A stretch of 64,000 nucleotides of DNA, from contig NZ_CP182485.1 of NCBI RefSeq assembly GCF_048282545.1, forward strand, positions 1,364,001 to 1,428,000. The letters are read 5' to 3'. Origin of the DNA: Opacimonas immobilis. Its GTDB lineage: Bacteria; Pseudomonadota; Gammaproteobacteria; Enterobacterales; Alteromonadaceae. Of the stretch, positions 9,124-17,985 are shown one piece after another. Below the pieces are notes generated by a model. The model was not told the origin of the DNA. It ran no database searches and saw only the letters and a list, made by a program, of their open reading frames with translations. The position numbers and the translations under genes were made by a program. How positions within the stretch are numbered: the stretch's first letter is position 1; the number at the start of each line of letters is the position of its first letter.

Positions 9124-9960
9124 ATGATCGCCAGCGAAATTATCGCAGAAATGCGTGTTCTTCCCCAAATTGATCCTGACTTTGAAGTCAAACGCCGTGT
9201 ATCATTTATCAAACAACAACTTCTTGCATCACCATGTAAGCATTTGGTGTTAGGGATCAGCGGTGGAATTGATTCATGTACTTTAGGGCGGTTGGCGCAA
9301 CTTGCCGTAGATGAACTTAACGCAGAACAACCTGAACAATCCTTTGCTTTTGTAGCGGTCCGCTTACCTTATGATACGCAAGCAGACGAAGCGGACGCGC
9401 AGGACAGCATCGCCTTCATTCAGCCTACGCATCAAGTAGCAGTGAATATCCAAGCGGGTGTTGAAGGGATACATAATGCAACCTCTCAGGCACTGAACGA
9501 TGTCAATTTGTTGCCCGATTCGGCGACCAAAATAGATTTTGTCAAAGGAAATGTTAAAGCTCGTACTCGAATGGTTGTGCAATACGAAATTGCTGGTATG
9601 CTTAACGGATTAGTCCTAGGTACTGATCACAGCGCAGAAAATATTACGGGTTTTTATACCAAATACGGCGATGGAGCTTGTGATTTGGCACCGCTGTTTG
9701 GCTTGAACAAACGTCAAGTTCGTCAAATCGCTGCATACTTAGGTGCCCCGGAACAGGTTATTCACAAAGCGCCTACAGCTGATTTAGAATCGCTTAACCC
9801 ACAGTTGGCAGACGAGCAAGCACTTGGCCTCAGTTATAATCAAATTGATGATTTCCTAGAGGGGCGTAAAGTTGAGCCTGAAGTGGCAGACAGACTGATT
9901 GCGATTTATCAAAATACACAACACAAACGGGTACCTATCCCGACTATCTATGATGAGTGA
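9124..9960 (+). CDS. nadE: Ammonia-dependent NAD+ synthetase
   Basis: Final step of NAD synthesis: amidation of deamido-NAD using ATP and ammonia. The 278-residue size matches the short, ammonia-dependent type (E. coli 275), with no N-terminal nitrilase domain. The ATP-PPase loop SGGIDS and the GTDHSAEN motif are present. ATGs occur at 9118 and 9124; AGGA at 9114-9117 is well spaced only for 9124. It is followed 8 bases later by glnB, linking NAD synthesis with nitrogen sensing. nadB, another NAD-pathway gene, lies at 13381-14997. Confidence 0.96.
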   Translation: MIASEIIAEMRVLPQIDPDFEVKRRVSFIKQQLLASPCKHLVLGISGGIDSCTLGRLAQLAVDELNAEQPEQSFAFVAVRLPYDTQADEADAQDSIAFIQPTHQVAVNIQAGVEGIHNATSQALNDVNLLPDSATKIDFVKGNVKARTRMVVQYEIAGMLNGLVLGTDHSAENITGFYTKYGDGACDLAPLFGLNKRQVRQIAAYLGAPEQVIHKAPTADLESLNPQLADEQALGLSYNQIDDFLEGRKVEPEVADRLIAIYQNTQHKRVPIPTIYDE

Positions 9961-9968
9961 GAACACAC

Positions 9969-10307
9969 ATGAAAAAAATTGAAGCTATCATCAAACCTTT
10001 CAAAATGGATGACGTACGTGAAGCGCTAGCTGATGTTGGCATTAACGGCATGACCGTCAGTGAAGTGAAAGGCTTTGGACGTCAAAAAGGACATACTGAA
10101 TTGTACCGCGGGGCAGAATATCAGGTGGATTTTTTGCCTAAAATGAAAATCGAAATTGTCGTGACTGACGATGCTGCAGATCGTGCCATTGAGGCTATCG
10201 TGTCATCTGCACAAACAGGCAAAATCGGAGATGGTAAAATCTTTGTCTATAACGTTGAACAAGCCATTCGCATTCGCACCGGTGAGCAAAACGACGAAGC
10301 GGTTTAA
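9969..10307 (+). CDS. glnB: Nitrogen regulatory protein P-II
   Basis: Trimeric P-II signalling protein of 112 residues, nearly identical by eye to E. coli GlnB. It contains the T-loop with the uridylylation site Tyr51 (in RGAEY) and the C-terminal RIRTGE motif. It senses 2-oxoglutarate and ATP/ADP and controls glutamine synthetase adenylylation and NtrB. The start at 9969 is preferred over an upstream GTG-type start at 9957, since it gives the canonical MKKIEAIIKPFK N-terminus. A strong terminator follows. GlnB and the paralogue GlnK are hard to separate; the absence of amtB nearby favours GlnB. Confidence 0.94.
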   Translation: MKKIEAIIKPFKMDDVREALADVGINGMTVSEVKGFGRQKGHTELYRGAEYQVDFLPKMKIEIVVTDDAADRAIEAIVSSAQTGKIGDGKIFVYNVEQAIRIRTGEQNDEAV

Positions 10308-10330
10308 TACTCCTAGCCCCCTTTAAAAAA

Positions 10331-10363
10331 GCCTGAACGATGAATATGTTCAGGCTTTTTTTT
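10331..10363 (+). terminator. Intrinsic terminator after glnB
   Basis: Eight-base-pair stem GCCTGAAC/GTTCAGGC with a 9-base loop and a run of eight T. A run of A precedes the stem, so it may also act for the convergent slyD gene. Confidence 0.88.
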
Positions 10364-10386
10364 GTTAGCTAAGTCGATGACACGAT

Positions 10387-10878
10387 TTAGTGGCTGTGAC
10401 CACAACCACCTGCGCCATGAGCGTGGCCATGAGCAATTTCTTCCTCTGTGGCGGCGCGCACGTCAAGCACTTCAACATTGAAGACCAAACTCACACCAGC
10501 TAAAGGATGGTTACCATCGACAACGACCTCTCCTTCATTGACATCAATGACCATGACAGTTTGCTCACCTTCGTCGGTTTGCGCACGAAAGGTCGTACCC
10601 ACTTCGATCTCATTGTCCCCAAATAGTTCTTTAGGCACCGTTTGTACCAGTTGCTCATGACGTTCTCCATAAGCATCTGCTGGCTCAACATCAACGGCAA
10701 ACGTGTCGCCTTTTACCTTACCTTCAAGAGCATCTTCTAAGCCTTTGATGAGATACTGACTACCTTGCAAATGCACCATAGGTTCGGCATTGCCATTGCG
10801 TGATGAATCGATTTCGGTGCCGTCTTGTGTCGCGACGGAATAATGCATGGTGACAACGGTATTGGGGGCAATAATCAT
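10387..10878 (-). CDS. slyD: FKBP-type peptidyl-prolyl isomerase SlyD
   Basis: Cytoplasmic prolyl isomerase and metallochaperone of 163 residues. It has the FKBP core with the insert-in-flap chaperone domain, the NHPLAG motif, and a short His-rich tail (HGHAHGAGGCGHSH) for nickel or zinc binding. The tail is much shorter than in E. coli SlyD (196 residues). It ends 24 bases past the shared terminator with glnB, and ygfZ lies 26 bases upstream in the same direction. Confidence 0.93.
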   Translation of the reverse strand: MIIAPNTVVTMHYSVATQDGTEIDSSRNGNAEPMVHLQGSQYLIKGLEDALEGKVKGDTFAVDVEPADAYGERHEQLVQTVPKELFGDNEIEVGTTFRAQTDEGEQTVMVIDVNEGEVVVDGNHPLAGVSLVFNVEVLDVRAATEEEIAHGHAHGAGGCGHSH

Positions 10879-10904
10879 GTTCAGTTATATTTCCTGTATT
10901 AAAG

Positions 10905-11792
10905 TTATTCTTCGAGTGCATAAGGCAACGCTTCGATAGAAAACGTTACATCAGGTTCGTCTTTCAAGCGTAGCACAGTATCATGAGCTAGGTCATTTGG
11001 CAAAACTGCCATGGCAAACGTCGCATCAGACAGCTGGCTGTGATTCAACACTGCGCCCGCTCGGCGCCAGTTTTCACCAATAGCATACTCCAATATAGCT
11101 CCTTGGTTTAATGCGATAGACTGGGTACTAGAGATGATAAAACCAGCGCGTTTATTTTTGCCAAGATACTTGGTTCGAGCTACGACTTCCTGCCCCATAT
11201 AGCAGCCTTTTTTGAAGTCAATTGCGTTGGTGATGCATTGCATATTGAACATTTGTGGCACGTATTCGTTGATTGTGTCATCAGCAACAAACGCGATCCC
11301 TTGTTGTATGAGCGTCGCATTAAATAAAGACGTTACGTCATTTGTGGCGGGTTGCTGAATGAGAGAAAGGGTCAGATTCTCTGGTAGAGTGATAGAAATA
11401 TCTGAGGTACGTTCAGATACCTGCCAAGCATCCAGAGCCGTTTCAGATTGTTTGATGGCGGCACACTCCCATTGAGATGAAACGTCTTCTATTTCTACTT
11501 TTGAAAAGACAGCGTATTTTTTGAGCTCCGCCATTGAGGCGAGCGCTGCACTAGATGGTGCAATGAGTAATAGCTTATCCTCTAATTTCGCGAGGACGAA
11601 GACGGCCCATGTTTTGCCTTTAAAATCACAATGGGCACCTAAACAGGCGTGTGCATCGGGTAACGCTGCCACGTTACAAGTGACTTGGCCATGTAAATAC
11701 TTGACGCGCTCCTCTCCGCTGATTTGAATGACACTATAACCTTGGACTGCGCCAGACCAGGTTTGTTCGAGTTGAGAGTGAGTGCATGGCAT
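10905..11792 (-). CDS. ygfZ: Folate-binding protein YgfZ, iron-sulfur cluster maintenance
   Basis: Tetrahydrofolate-binding protein related to GcvT that supports MiaB and other Fe-S enzymes. The diagnostic YgfZ signature KGCYMGQEVVAR, with its conserved Cys, is present near residue 195. At 295 residues it is slightly shorter than E. coli YgfZ (326). It is divergent from sdhE, the same neighbourhood as in E. coli (ygfZ-sdhE-ygfX). Confidence 0.93.
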   Translation of the reverse strand: MPCTHSQLEQTWSGAVQGYSVIQISGEERVKYLHGQVTCNVAALPDAHACLGAHCDFKGKTWAVFVLAKLEDKLLLIAPSSAALASMAELKKYAVFSKVEIEDVSSQWECAAIKQSETALDAWQVSERTSDISITLPENLTLSLIQQPATNDVTSLFNATLIQQGIAFVADDTINEYVPQMFNMQCITNAIDFKKGCYMGQEVVARTKYLGKNKRAGFIISSTQSIALNQGAILEYAIGENWRRAGAVLNHSQLSDATFAMAVLPNDLAHDTVLRLKDEPDVTFSIEALPYALEE

Positions 11793-11942
11793 AATAGTCT
11801 CCTTAAAAACACTATTAAAATTGGGTTTAAACTGAGAAATTCAATCTGTAACGCAAGTTTTTTTCAAACTAGACCAAAGCACTGCTGATTCTAAAGTGTT
11901 TTTTGGTATACTGAGTTGGATTTGTAATTCATTAGAGATACT

Positions 11943-12194
11943 ATGTTTACTGAAAAAAGACTCAACCGACTCAAATGGGCTTGTCGTCGTGGCATGTTGG
12001 AACTCGATGTATTGTTTTTACCATTTGTAGAGCAGGGTTTTCCCGATCTAGATGACGAAGGCAAACTCGTTTTTGAACGTTTGCTTACTTGTGATGATCC
12101 AGATTTGTTTGCTTGGTTTATGGGCCATCAGACATGTGAAGACAAAGAACTTGCTGGTATGGTTGATCACATCCTAGCACGGGTTAAAGTTTAA
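11943..12194 (+). CDS. sdhE: Succinate dehydrogenase flavinylation factor SdhE
   Basis: Small protein (83 residues) that promotes covalent attachment of FAD to SdhA and FrdA. The conserved RGMLELD motif (RGxxE) is at residues 17-23, and CDDPDLFAWF is also typical. Start ATG follows a T-rich leader. The next gene begins five bases after the stop. Confidence 0.93.
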   Translation: MFTEKRLNRLKWACRRGMLELDVLFLPFVEQGFPDLDDEGKLVFERLLTCDDPDLFAWFMGHQTCEDKELAGMVDHILARVKV

Positions 12195-12199
12195 TCAGG

Positions 12200-12517
12200 G
12201 TGCGCGTCGAGGCTCCTGAACCGCGACGCATCATTGCTTGTGCTTGGTTTGCATGGCCAATTGTCTTCACTCTTCACATTGAACGTTTATTCATATGCTA
12301 TCCTCTGCAGGACAAGCGACAACCTTACCTGATCTATCGCGGCGCGAGAGTGCGTATAATGAGGTCAAGCCGTTTTCTACAAGAGATTGTTTGGCTCGAA
12401 TTAGAAGATGTTGTAACAAGCAATCAATATTTTATTATCCTGACTCGATGGCAATGCTCGGACAGAACGTATCGTCGCTTGACCAAAATAATAAAACAAT
12501 CCAACCACGACAGGTGA
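12200..12517 (+). CDS. YgfX-like protein (probable)
   Basis: Short reading frame of 105 residues immediately after sdhE, where ygfX (cptA, DUF1434) sits in E. coli. The C-terminal part (VWLELEDVV...LTRWQCSDRTYRRLTKIIKQ) resembles the soluble part of YgfX. The N-terminus shows only one moderately hydrophobic stretch instead of the usual two-helix hairpin, and the protein is shorter than E. coli YgfX (135). The only available start is a GTG at 12200 without a clear ribosome site. Assignment rests mainly on position; it could be a degenerate copy. Confidence 0.5.
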   Translation: MRVEAPEPRRIIACAWFAWPIVFTLHIERLFICYPLQDKRQPYLIYRGARVRIMRSSRFLQEIVWLELEDVVTSNQYFIILTRWQCSDRTYRRLTKIIKQSNHDR

Positions 12518-12520
12518 GCA

Positions 12521-13462
12521 GTGCTGAAGTATTTTTTCAAAAAATCCCATCCAAATGTCGCTAAAGGACTCATTGCGCCAACGTTACCAAAAACGCATCA
12601 TTCTGAAACGCTTAACCTTACGACTCGTGCTGACCATATTCAGCAATACCATGATGCTTTTCACTGGCCCCAAGCACTCTCTGAGTACCTTCATCCCGCG
12701 TATCTGGCAATGCACGCTTTGCAGGCACAAGCTCCGCTGATCCTCAATCCCGCTCAGCCTTTTGCCGCGATGGGTCTGGTGCATATGAGTAATTTCATGC
12801 ATTACACACGTCTACCTAAATGCGATGAAACGTTAGCAATTAGGTGTGAGTTTGGGGAACTTTGGGAGCAAAAACGAGGCTGGGTATTCACCGTCATTAC
12901 ACAAGCAACTGACCAATCAAAAAACGTAATTTTCAACCTTGAATCGCATTATTTATCCAGAGCGAAACACCGTTGTCACAGCGATGATATCCCAGCCTAT
13001 GCCCCAACAAAAATCGCCATTCCTGAAATGGATTCTGTGGCATATAAGCAAATAATGTGTGCCTTGCCCGCAGATTTGGGAAGGAAATACGCGACACTAT
13101 CAGGCGATTACAATCCCATACATTTGCATCCTTGGTTATCGCGTTGGTTCGGCTTTAAACAGCCTATTATTCACGGTATGTGGAGCAAGGCTCGAGCCTT
13201 GTCTGAAATTGCGCAAACGTGGTCGCAAGAGAGCCCTCGATTGCCAATCAATTGTTCGGTCCAATTTACCGATTTTATCCCGCTTCCCAATCGAATTACC
13301 TTGCATCAAATGCAAGATACTCAGCGAACTGTCTTACTTGGGTTACCTGAAGGGGGGGTGGTAACGCAAACGCATCGACCTTACTTTGTAGTCGAAGTCG
13401 ACTTGGCCAATGCGCAGGGAGATAATATAGTTGGAGATGACGAAGCTAGCGTGTCTGGATAA
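12521..13462 (+). CDS. MaoC-like hot-dog domain protein
   Basis: Protein of 313 residues whose C-terminal half carries the MaoC/hydratase-2 signature: GDYNPIHLHPWLSRWFGF followed by HGMWSKAR, with the catalytic Asp-x-Asn-Pro-x-His pattern. The N-terminal half is likely a degenerate second hot-dog fold, as in double-hot-dog hydratases. Likely substrate is an enoyl-CoA or enoyl-ACP, but this is inference. Start is a GTG at 12521 with CAGGTGA upstream. Its 3' end overlaps the convergent nadB coding sequence by 82 bases. Confidence 0.72.
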   Translation: MLKYFFKKSHPNVAKGLIAPTLPKTHHSETLNLTTRADHIQQYHDAFHWPQALSEYLHPAYLAMHALQAQAPLILNPAQPFAAMGLVHMSNFMHYTRLPKCDETLAIRCEFGELWEQKRGWVFTVITQATDQSKNVIFNLESHYLSRAKHRCHSDDIPAYAPTKIAIPEMDSVAYKQIMCALPADLGRKYATLSGDYNPIHLHPWLSRWFGFKQPIIHGMWSKARALSEIAQTWSQESPRLPINCSVQFTDFIPLPNRITLHQMQDTQRTVLLGLPEGGVVTQTHRPYFVVEVDLANAQGDNIVGDDEASVSG

Positions 13463-14997
13463 TCTAAGTTGTAATGCAAGCCACGAGATTCTTTGCGTTG
13501 CATGGCACACAGTACAATTAAACGAGCGACGGTTACTAGGTTACGCAGTTCGAGTAAATTATTACTGATGCGAAAGTGGCTGTAGTATTCGTGAATTTCT
13601 TGTTGCAGTAGCTCAATTCGTCGCAAGGCCCGTTGCAGACGTTTGTCCGTTCGCACAATGCCAACATAATCCCACATACACAAACGTAACTCATGCCAGT
13701 TGTGTTGGATGATGACTTCCTCATCAGAATCAGTGACTCGCGACTCATCCCACGAAGGAATAACTTCGCTGTAATGCGCATTGGCTAGCTGTGGCAAAAT
13801 ATGTTCAGCTGCGGAACGCGCATAAACAATGCATTCAAGTAATGAATTTGATGCCATTCTATTCGCGCCATGTAAGCCAGTATACGCGACCTCACCTACA
13901 GCATAGACATTACTTATGTCTGTTTGTGCATTGCGGTTAGTGACAATCCCGCCACAGCTGTAATGCGCTGCGGGCACAACAGGAATAGGTTGCTGCGTTA
14001 TATCAATCCCAAGAGAGCGACACTTGCGATAGATATTGGGGAAGTGGCTAACAATAAAATCCGCTGGTTGATGTGAAATGTCGAGATACATACAATCTGC
14101 ACCGAGACGTTTCATCTCAAAATCGATGGCTCTAGCGACAATATCACGTGGCGCCAAATCTCCTCGCTCATCGAATTTGTGCATAAATGGGGTGCCATCA
14201 GGGTGAACTAATTTGGCCCCTTCGCCACGCAATGCTTCGGTTATCAAAAAATTACCTGCATCAGGGTGATATAAACAGGTCGGATGAAATTGATTAAACT
14301 CCATGTTGGCAACGCGACATCCCGCTCGCCAAGCCATTGCAATACCATCGCCACTGGCTACATCTGGATTAGAAGTATACTGGTATACTTTTGACGCGCC
14401 TCCGGTCGCTAAGATAACAAAGCGCGCTTGGATCACATCAATATGTTTGGTTTTGCGATTATAAACATAGGCACCGAGGGCATGGGCATCACGGTGTTTG
14501 GACATGATCAAATCCACGGCGTTGTATTTTTCAAAAAGATGGATGTTTGGATGCTGAGCAACCGCGTCAACTAAGGTGTCTTGTACGGCAACGCCGGTAG
14601 CATCTGCAGCATGTAAAATGCGTCGATGAGAATGACCACCTTCTTGGGTTAGGTGATACTCAGAGTTTTTACCTGGCTCATTACGTCGGTCAAAAGGCAT
14701 GCCCTTGGCAATTAACCACTCCATTGACTCTTTGGCGCGAGATGCGGTGAAACGCACAGATTCCTCATCACATAAGCCAGCTCCGGCAATTAGGGTATCT
14801 TGTACATGAGATTCTACAGAGTCTTTTTCATCAAATACCGCTGCAATTCCGCCTTGCGCATAACGCGTTGAGCCTTCGGTGACATCGGCTTTACTCAACA
14901 CGATCACATTGCTAGCGTCGGCCACACTTAATGCCAAACTCAAACCGGCAGCACCACTACCAATGATCAATACATCGCAATTGTGTTGTACAGACAC
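13381..14997 (-). CDS. nadB: L-aspartate oxidase
   Basis: FAD enzyme oxidising L-aspartate to iminoaspartate, the first step of NAD synthesis. It shows the Rossmann FAD motif GSGAAGLSLA near the N-terminus, the succinate-dehydrogenase-family active-site region (EGGHSHRRILH), the TGLHGANRMASNSLLE FAD motif and the C-terminal helical domain ending LDYPDT. The open frame extends to ATG 15021 and TTG 15024, but the GTG at 14997 has AGGA nine bases upstream and gives a 538-residue protein starting MSVQHNCDVLIIG, close to E. coli (540). Confidence 0.94.
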   Translation of the reverse strand: MSVQHNCDVLIIGSGAAGLSLALSVADASNVIVLSKADVTEGSTRYAQGGIAAVFDEKDSVESHVQDTLIAGAGLCDEESVRFTASRAKESMEWLIAKGMPFDRRNEPGKNSEYHLTQEGGHSHRRILHAADATGVAVQDTLVDAVAQHPNIHLFEKYNAVDLIMSKHRDAHALGAYVYNRKTKHIDVIQARFVILATGGASKVYQYTSNPDVASGDGIAMAWRAGCRVANMEFNQFHPTCLYHPDAGNFLITEALRGEGAKLVHPDGTPFMHKFDERGDLAPRDIVARAIDFEMKRLGADCMYLDISHQPADFIVSHFPNIYRKCRSLGIDITQQPIPVVPAAHYSCGGIVTNRNAQTDISNVYAVGEVAYTGLHGANRMASNSLLECIVYARSAAEHILPQLANAHYSEVIPSWDESRVTDSDEEVIIQHNWHELRLCMWDYVGIVRTDKRLQRALRRIELLQQEIHEYYSHFRISNNLLELRNLVTVARLIVLCAMQRKESRGLHYNLDYPDTLASSSPTILSPCALAKSTSTTK

Positions 14998-15103
14998 TGA
15001 ACAATTCCTTGATAAACCCATCAAAAATAGGGATTCAATACTAAATTAAACCGTCAAAATCGCAAGTGTTATGGATTTTTTTTCAAAAAAAGGTGCTTTT
15101 TGT

Positions 15104-15133
15104 TGAACTTAAGGTGAATATATTAGTCCATAA
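15104..15133 (+). promoter_or_regulatory. Candidate sigma-E autoregulatory promoter of rpoE
   Basis: GAACTT at 15105-15110, a 16-base spacer and TCCATAA resemble the E. coli sigma-E consensus (GGAACTT, 15-16 bases, TCTGA/TCAAA). Its place 50-80 bases upstream of rpoE fits autoregulation, which is established for E. coli rpoE. The -10 match is only partial. Confidence 0.5.
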
Positions 15134-15184
15134 CAGTGCTTGGACGAGGCCTGGATAACATAAACTATAGGAGTGTGGGCTCGA

Positions 15185-15766
15185 ATGAGCGAGCAGTTGA
15201 CTGACCAACAACTTGTTGACAAAGTGCAACAAGGCGATAAGAAAGCCTTTAATTTGTTGGTGTTAAAATACCAAAATCGAGTGAGCAGTTTAGTTGCTCG
15301 TTATGTGAAAAATTCGGGTGATGTAGCAGATGTGACGCAGGAAGCTTTTATCAAAGCTTACCGAGCTCTACCTAATTTTCGTGGTGAGAGTGCGTTTTAC
15401 ACATGGTTATATCGCATAGCGGTAAACAGTGCGAAGAATTATTTGGTGTCGCAATCACGCAAGCCACCTGCTAGCGATGTCGATGCCCAGGAAGCTGAGT
15501 TTTATGAAGGTGCTGATGCACTCCATGAGAATTCATCCCCAGAACGCAGTTTGTTGACCAAAGAAATTGAAAAATATTTGTATCAAGCTATTGATAAACT
15601 TCCGGATGAATTGCGTATGGCAATTACGCTTAGAGAGATGGAAGGAATGAGTTATGAAGATATTGCTAGTGTCATGGAGTGTCCAGTTGGCACAGTGCGC
15701 TCGCGGATTTTCAGAGCAAGGGAAGCAATTGACGCAGTGATTGCGCCTTTGATGAATAATGCTTAA
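15185..15766 (+). CDS. rpoE: Envelope stress sigma factor RpoE (sigma-24)
   Basis: ECF sigma factor of 193 residues, highly similar by eye to E. coli RpoE from MSEQLTDQ onward. Region 2 contains DVTQEAFIKAYRAL and FYTWLYRIAVN; region 4 contains the helix-turn-helix MSYEDIASVMECPVGTVRSRIFRAREAID. It directs the response to misfolded outer-membrane proteins and is held inactive by RseA. A GTG at 15173 is in frame, but ATG 15185 matches the family N-terminus, with AGGAG 11 bases upstream. It is the first gene of rpoE-rseA-rseB-rseC. Confidence 0.97.
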   Translation: MSEQLTDQQLVDKVQQGDKKAFNLLVLKYQNRVSSLVARYVKNSGDVADVTQEAFIKAYRALPNFRGESAFYTWLYRIAVNSAKNYLVSQSRKPPASDVDAQEAEFYEGADALHENSSPERSLLTKEIEKYLYQAIDKLPDELRMAITLREMEGMSYEDIASVMECPVGTVRSRIFRAREAIDAVIAPLMNNA

Positions 15767-15781
15767 TTAATAGGATTAACT

Positions 15782-16345
15782 ATGGGTAATAAGCAAGAAC
15801 AGTTATCAGCATTGGTCGATGGACAGATGCAGGCTACTGATAGCTTGACACTAGACGATGTTTATTCTGATGATATGATGCTACAAAAGTGGCAACGCTA
15901 TCACACCATTGGTGATGTCATGCGTGGTGAATCCGTGACGGTTGCGGATAATAGCTTACTTGACCGCATTGCTGATGCGTTAGACGATGAGCCAACGGTC
16001 TTAGCCCCTCGCTCAAAACGCAAAACGCTAAAAGACAACGTTGTTACCTTGTTCAAGCAATCCTCTCAGTTTGCGGTGGCTGCTGGAGTGGCAGCTGTGA
16101 TGATTCTGGGTGTGCAAAACTACAATCAAACTGACGTGCAACCCTTTATGACGGCGCCAACATCTGGTCCTCAAGGTGCGCTTGCACCGGTTAGTTTGTC
16201 GCAAACTCGCAATATTGCAAATCCGGATAGACAAGCTGTAGTTGAGCAACGGAAACGAATAAACGCATTACTCGTTGACCACAAACAACAATTGCAACGC
16301 AATACTGTGAGCGACGAGACAGAAGAGCCTGAGCAGCAACCATAG
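15782..16345 (+). CDS. rseA: Anti-sigma-E factor RseA
   Basis: Inner-membrane anti-sigma factor of 187 residues. The N-terminal cytoplasmic domain has the RseA pattern (EQLSALVDGQ, WQRYHTIGDVMRGE), followed by a single membrane segment around residues 97-110 (FAVAAGVAAVMILGV) and a periplasmic region bound by RseB. DegS and RseP cleavage release sigma-E in the known system. AGGATTAACT provides the ribosome site, 15 bases after rpoE. Confidence 0.92.
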   Translation: MGNKQEQLSALVDGQMQATDSLTLDDVYSDDMMLQKWQRYHTIGDVMRGESVTVADNSLLDRIADALDDEPTVLAPRSKRKTLKDNVVTLFKQSSQFAVAAGVAAVMILGVQNYNQTDVQPFMTAPTSGPQGALAPVSLSQTRNIANPDRQAVVEQRKRINALLVDHKQQLQRNTVSDETEEPEQQP

Positions 16346-16366
16346 CTGAAATGATTCTGAGGTTTT

Positions 16367-17392
16367 ATGAAAAAAACTCTTAAACTCAAATTCAAGTTTT
16401 TGGATTTGAGTTTCTTATTTTTAACTATCTTATCTTTGAGTTTTACAGGTCATGCTCAGACCCATTCGAATGACATCAGTACAGTCGCTCCGGATGAGTC
16501 TAAGCCAGCAATGACGGCAGAGTATGCGTTATCAAAGTTAGTCAAGGCAATGGAGCAAACTAACTACGATATGTCTTTGATCGTCTATCGCCCTGGCAGT
16601 GAGCCGATACCATATGTATGGCGACGAGGCACACTGGATGGTGAGCGTGTTGAGCTACTCAATGAGCTTAACGGACCAGGCGCTCAGATAATACGGTTTG
16701 GCAAAAAGGTCAGTTATTTTGAAGCGGACAAGCCTGCTTATACTCTGGCTCAAGAATACGTGAAAGGCCTATTGCCACATAACCTATTGCATGCTCCCGA
16801 GGCTTTCTCTCAAGCGTATGATGTCATCTATGTTGGGCGTGCCCGTGTGGCCGGCTTAAGCACCCATCAATTGCGCATTGTGAGTAAAGACAAATCGCGT
16901 TATAGCTATGCCTTGTGGCTAGATGAGGCGAGTTTCCTGCCACTTAAATTTTCAACGTTTACCTTAGAAGGGGAGTTGTTAGAACTTGTTCAGGTCACAC
17001 ACCTCAATGTAACAGATGAAGCACATGCAGATTTTGCTCAAGTAGAACGGGGCACCTTGCCTCCTGTTCAACATCTCAACCCGTCCAAAAACTTTACTTT
17101 GCAGTGGACAATAAGCAAACTTCCAGTGGGGATGCAAGAAGTTCAAAAACGCGTAACTCGTCTGGGTATTACCGGAGAATTAGTCGAACATTTGTTGCTT
17201 TCTGATGGATTAGTCGATGTTTCCGTTTATTTGCAACCTTCGGGTGAAGTGGCACAGGAAGATGTATTATTACGCAACCAATCGGATACCTTTTTGGCGC
17301 GAGTGAAGGATAACGTTCAGGTGACGGTGATTGGTAAGATCCCCGCACAGACGGCAAATACGATTATGCAGTATATTAGGATTAAGCCCTAA
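16367..17392 (+). CDS. rseB: Sigma-E regulatory protein RseB
   Basis: Periplasmic sensor of 341 residues that protects RseA from DegS and detects lipopolysaccharide or mislocalised lipoproteins. There is a signal peptide (hydrophobic stretch ending SFTGHAQ), then the LolA-like N-terminal domain (VWRRGTLDGERVELLNELNG) and the MucB/RseB C-terminal domain. The start has GAGG upstream. The stop is directly followed by the rseC ATG without any gap. Confidence 0.92.
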   Translation: MKKTLKLKFKFLDLSFLFLTILSLSFTGHAQTHSNDISTVAPDESKPAMTAEYALSKLVKAMEQTNYDMSLIVYRPGSEPIPYVWRRGTLDGERVELLNELNGPGAQIIRFGKKVSYFEADKPAYTLAQEYVKGLLPHNLLHAPEAFSQAYDVIYVGRARVAGLSTHQLRIVSKDKSRYSYALWLDEASFLPLKFSTFTLEGELLELVQVTHLNVTDEAHADFAQVERGTLPPVQHLNPSKNFTLQWTISKLPVGMQEVQKRVTRLGITGELVEHLLLSDGLVDVSVYLQPSGEVAQEDVLLRNQSDTFLARVKDNVQVTVIGKIPAQTANTIMQYIRIKP

Positions 17393-17914
17393 ATGTTGGA
17401 AGAACAAGGCATTATCAAGGCGATTGACACGACCTCTGATGGTAAAACTGTGATTGCAGTGCAGACGTCAGTCAAAACTACGTGTGGCACTTGCGCCGTT
17501 AAGTCATCTTGCGGGACGAGTGCACTTGCTGAGTATTTTACACCTAAAGCGGATGTGTTGTATTTTGCAACAGAGCAGCCGGTTGCGCTTGGGCAAACAG
17601 TGTCGTTAGGCATACGTGAACAACATATTTTGTTGGCTTCTTTCTTAGTGTACACATTGCCTTTATTATGGTTTGTTGGTGTGGTCGTTGCCCTCCCCAC
17701 GGTGTTTGTTGATAGCATTTTAGGGGATGAATTGATCGCGCTTATCTTTGCTTTAATGACAACCTTCGTTGTGTATCGAATGATTAAAGTCTACCTCAAA
17801 ACACATGAAGAGAAATTTGCGCCACAATTGTGTCATGTTCTACCTGAACAAGGTGTACAAAAGAGCGCACAAATCCCTATCGCACAATTATCAGATAATG
17901 TAACAAAAGACTAA
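17393..17914 (+). CDS. rseC: RseC/MucC family membrane protein
   Basis: Inner-membrane protein of 173 residues, last gene of the sigma-E operon. It has an N-terminal cysteine cluster (TTCGTCAVKSSCGTSA) and two membrane segments (LLASFLVYTLPLLWFVGVVV and LIALIFALMTTFVVYRM). E. coli RseC is linked to SoxR reduction and mildly to sigma-E control; the cysteines suggest a redox or Fe-S role. Translationally adjacent to rseB. Confidence 0.9.
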   Translation: MLEEQGIIKAIDTTSDGKTVIAVQTSVKTTCGTCAVKSSCGTSALAEYFTPKADVLYFATEQPVALGQTVSLGIREQHILLASFLVYTLPLLWFVGVVVALPTVFVDSILGDELIALIFALMTTFVVYRMIKVYLKTHEEKFAPQLCHVLPEQGVQKSAQIPIAQLSDNVTKD

Positions 17915-17985
17915 TTTTGTCGCTTTTAGCCCTGTAAACCGATAAAATAGTGATAATTTGATAAATTGAGTTTTGTTACAACAAT

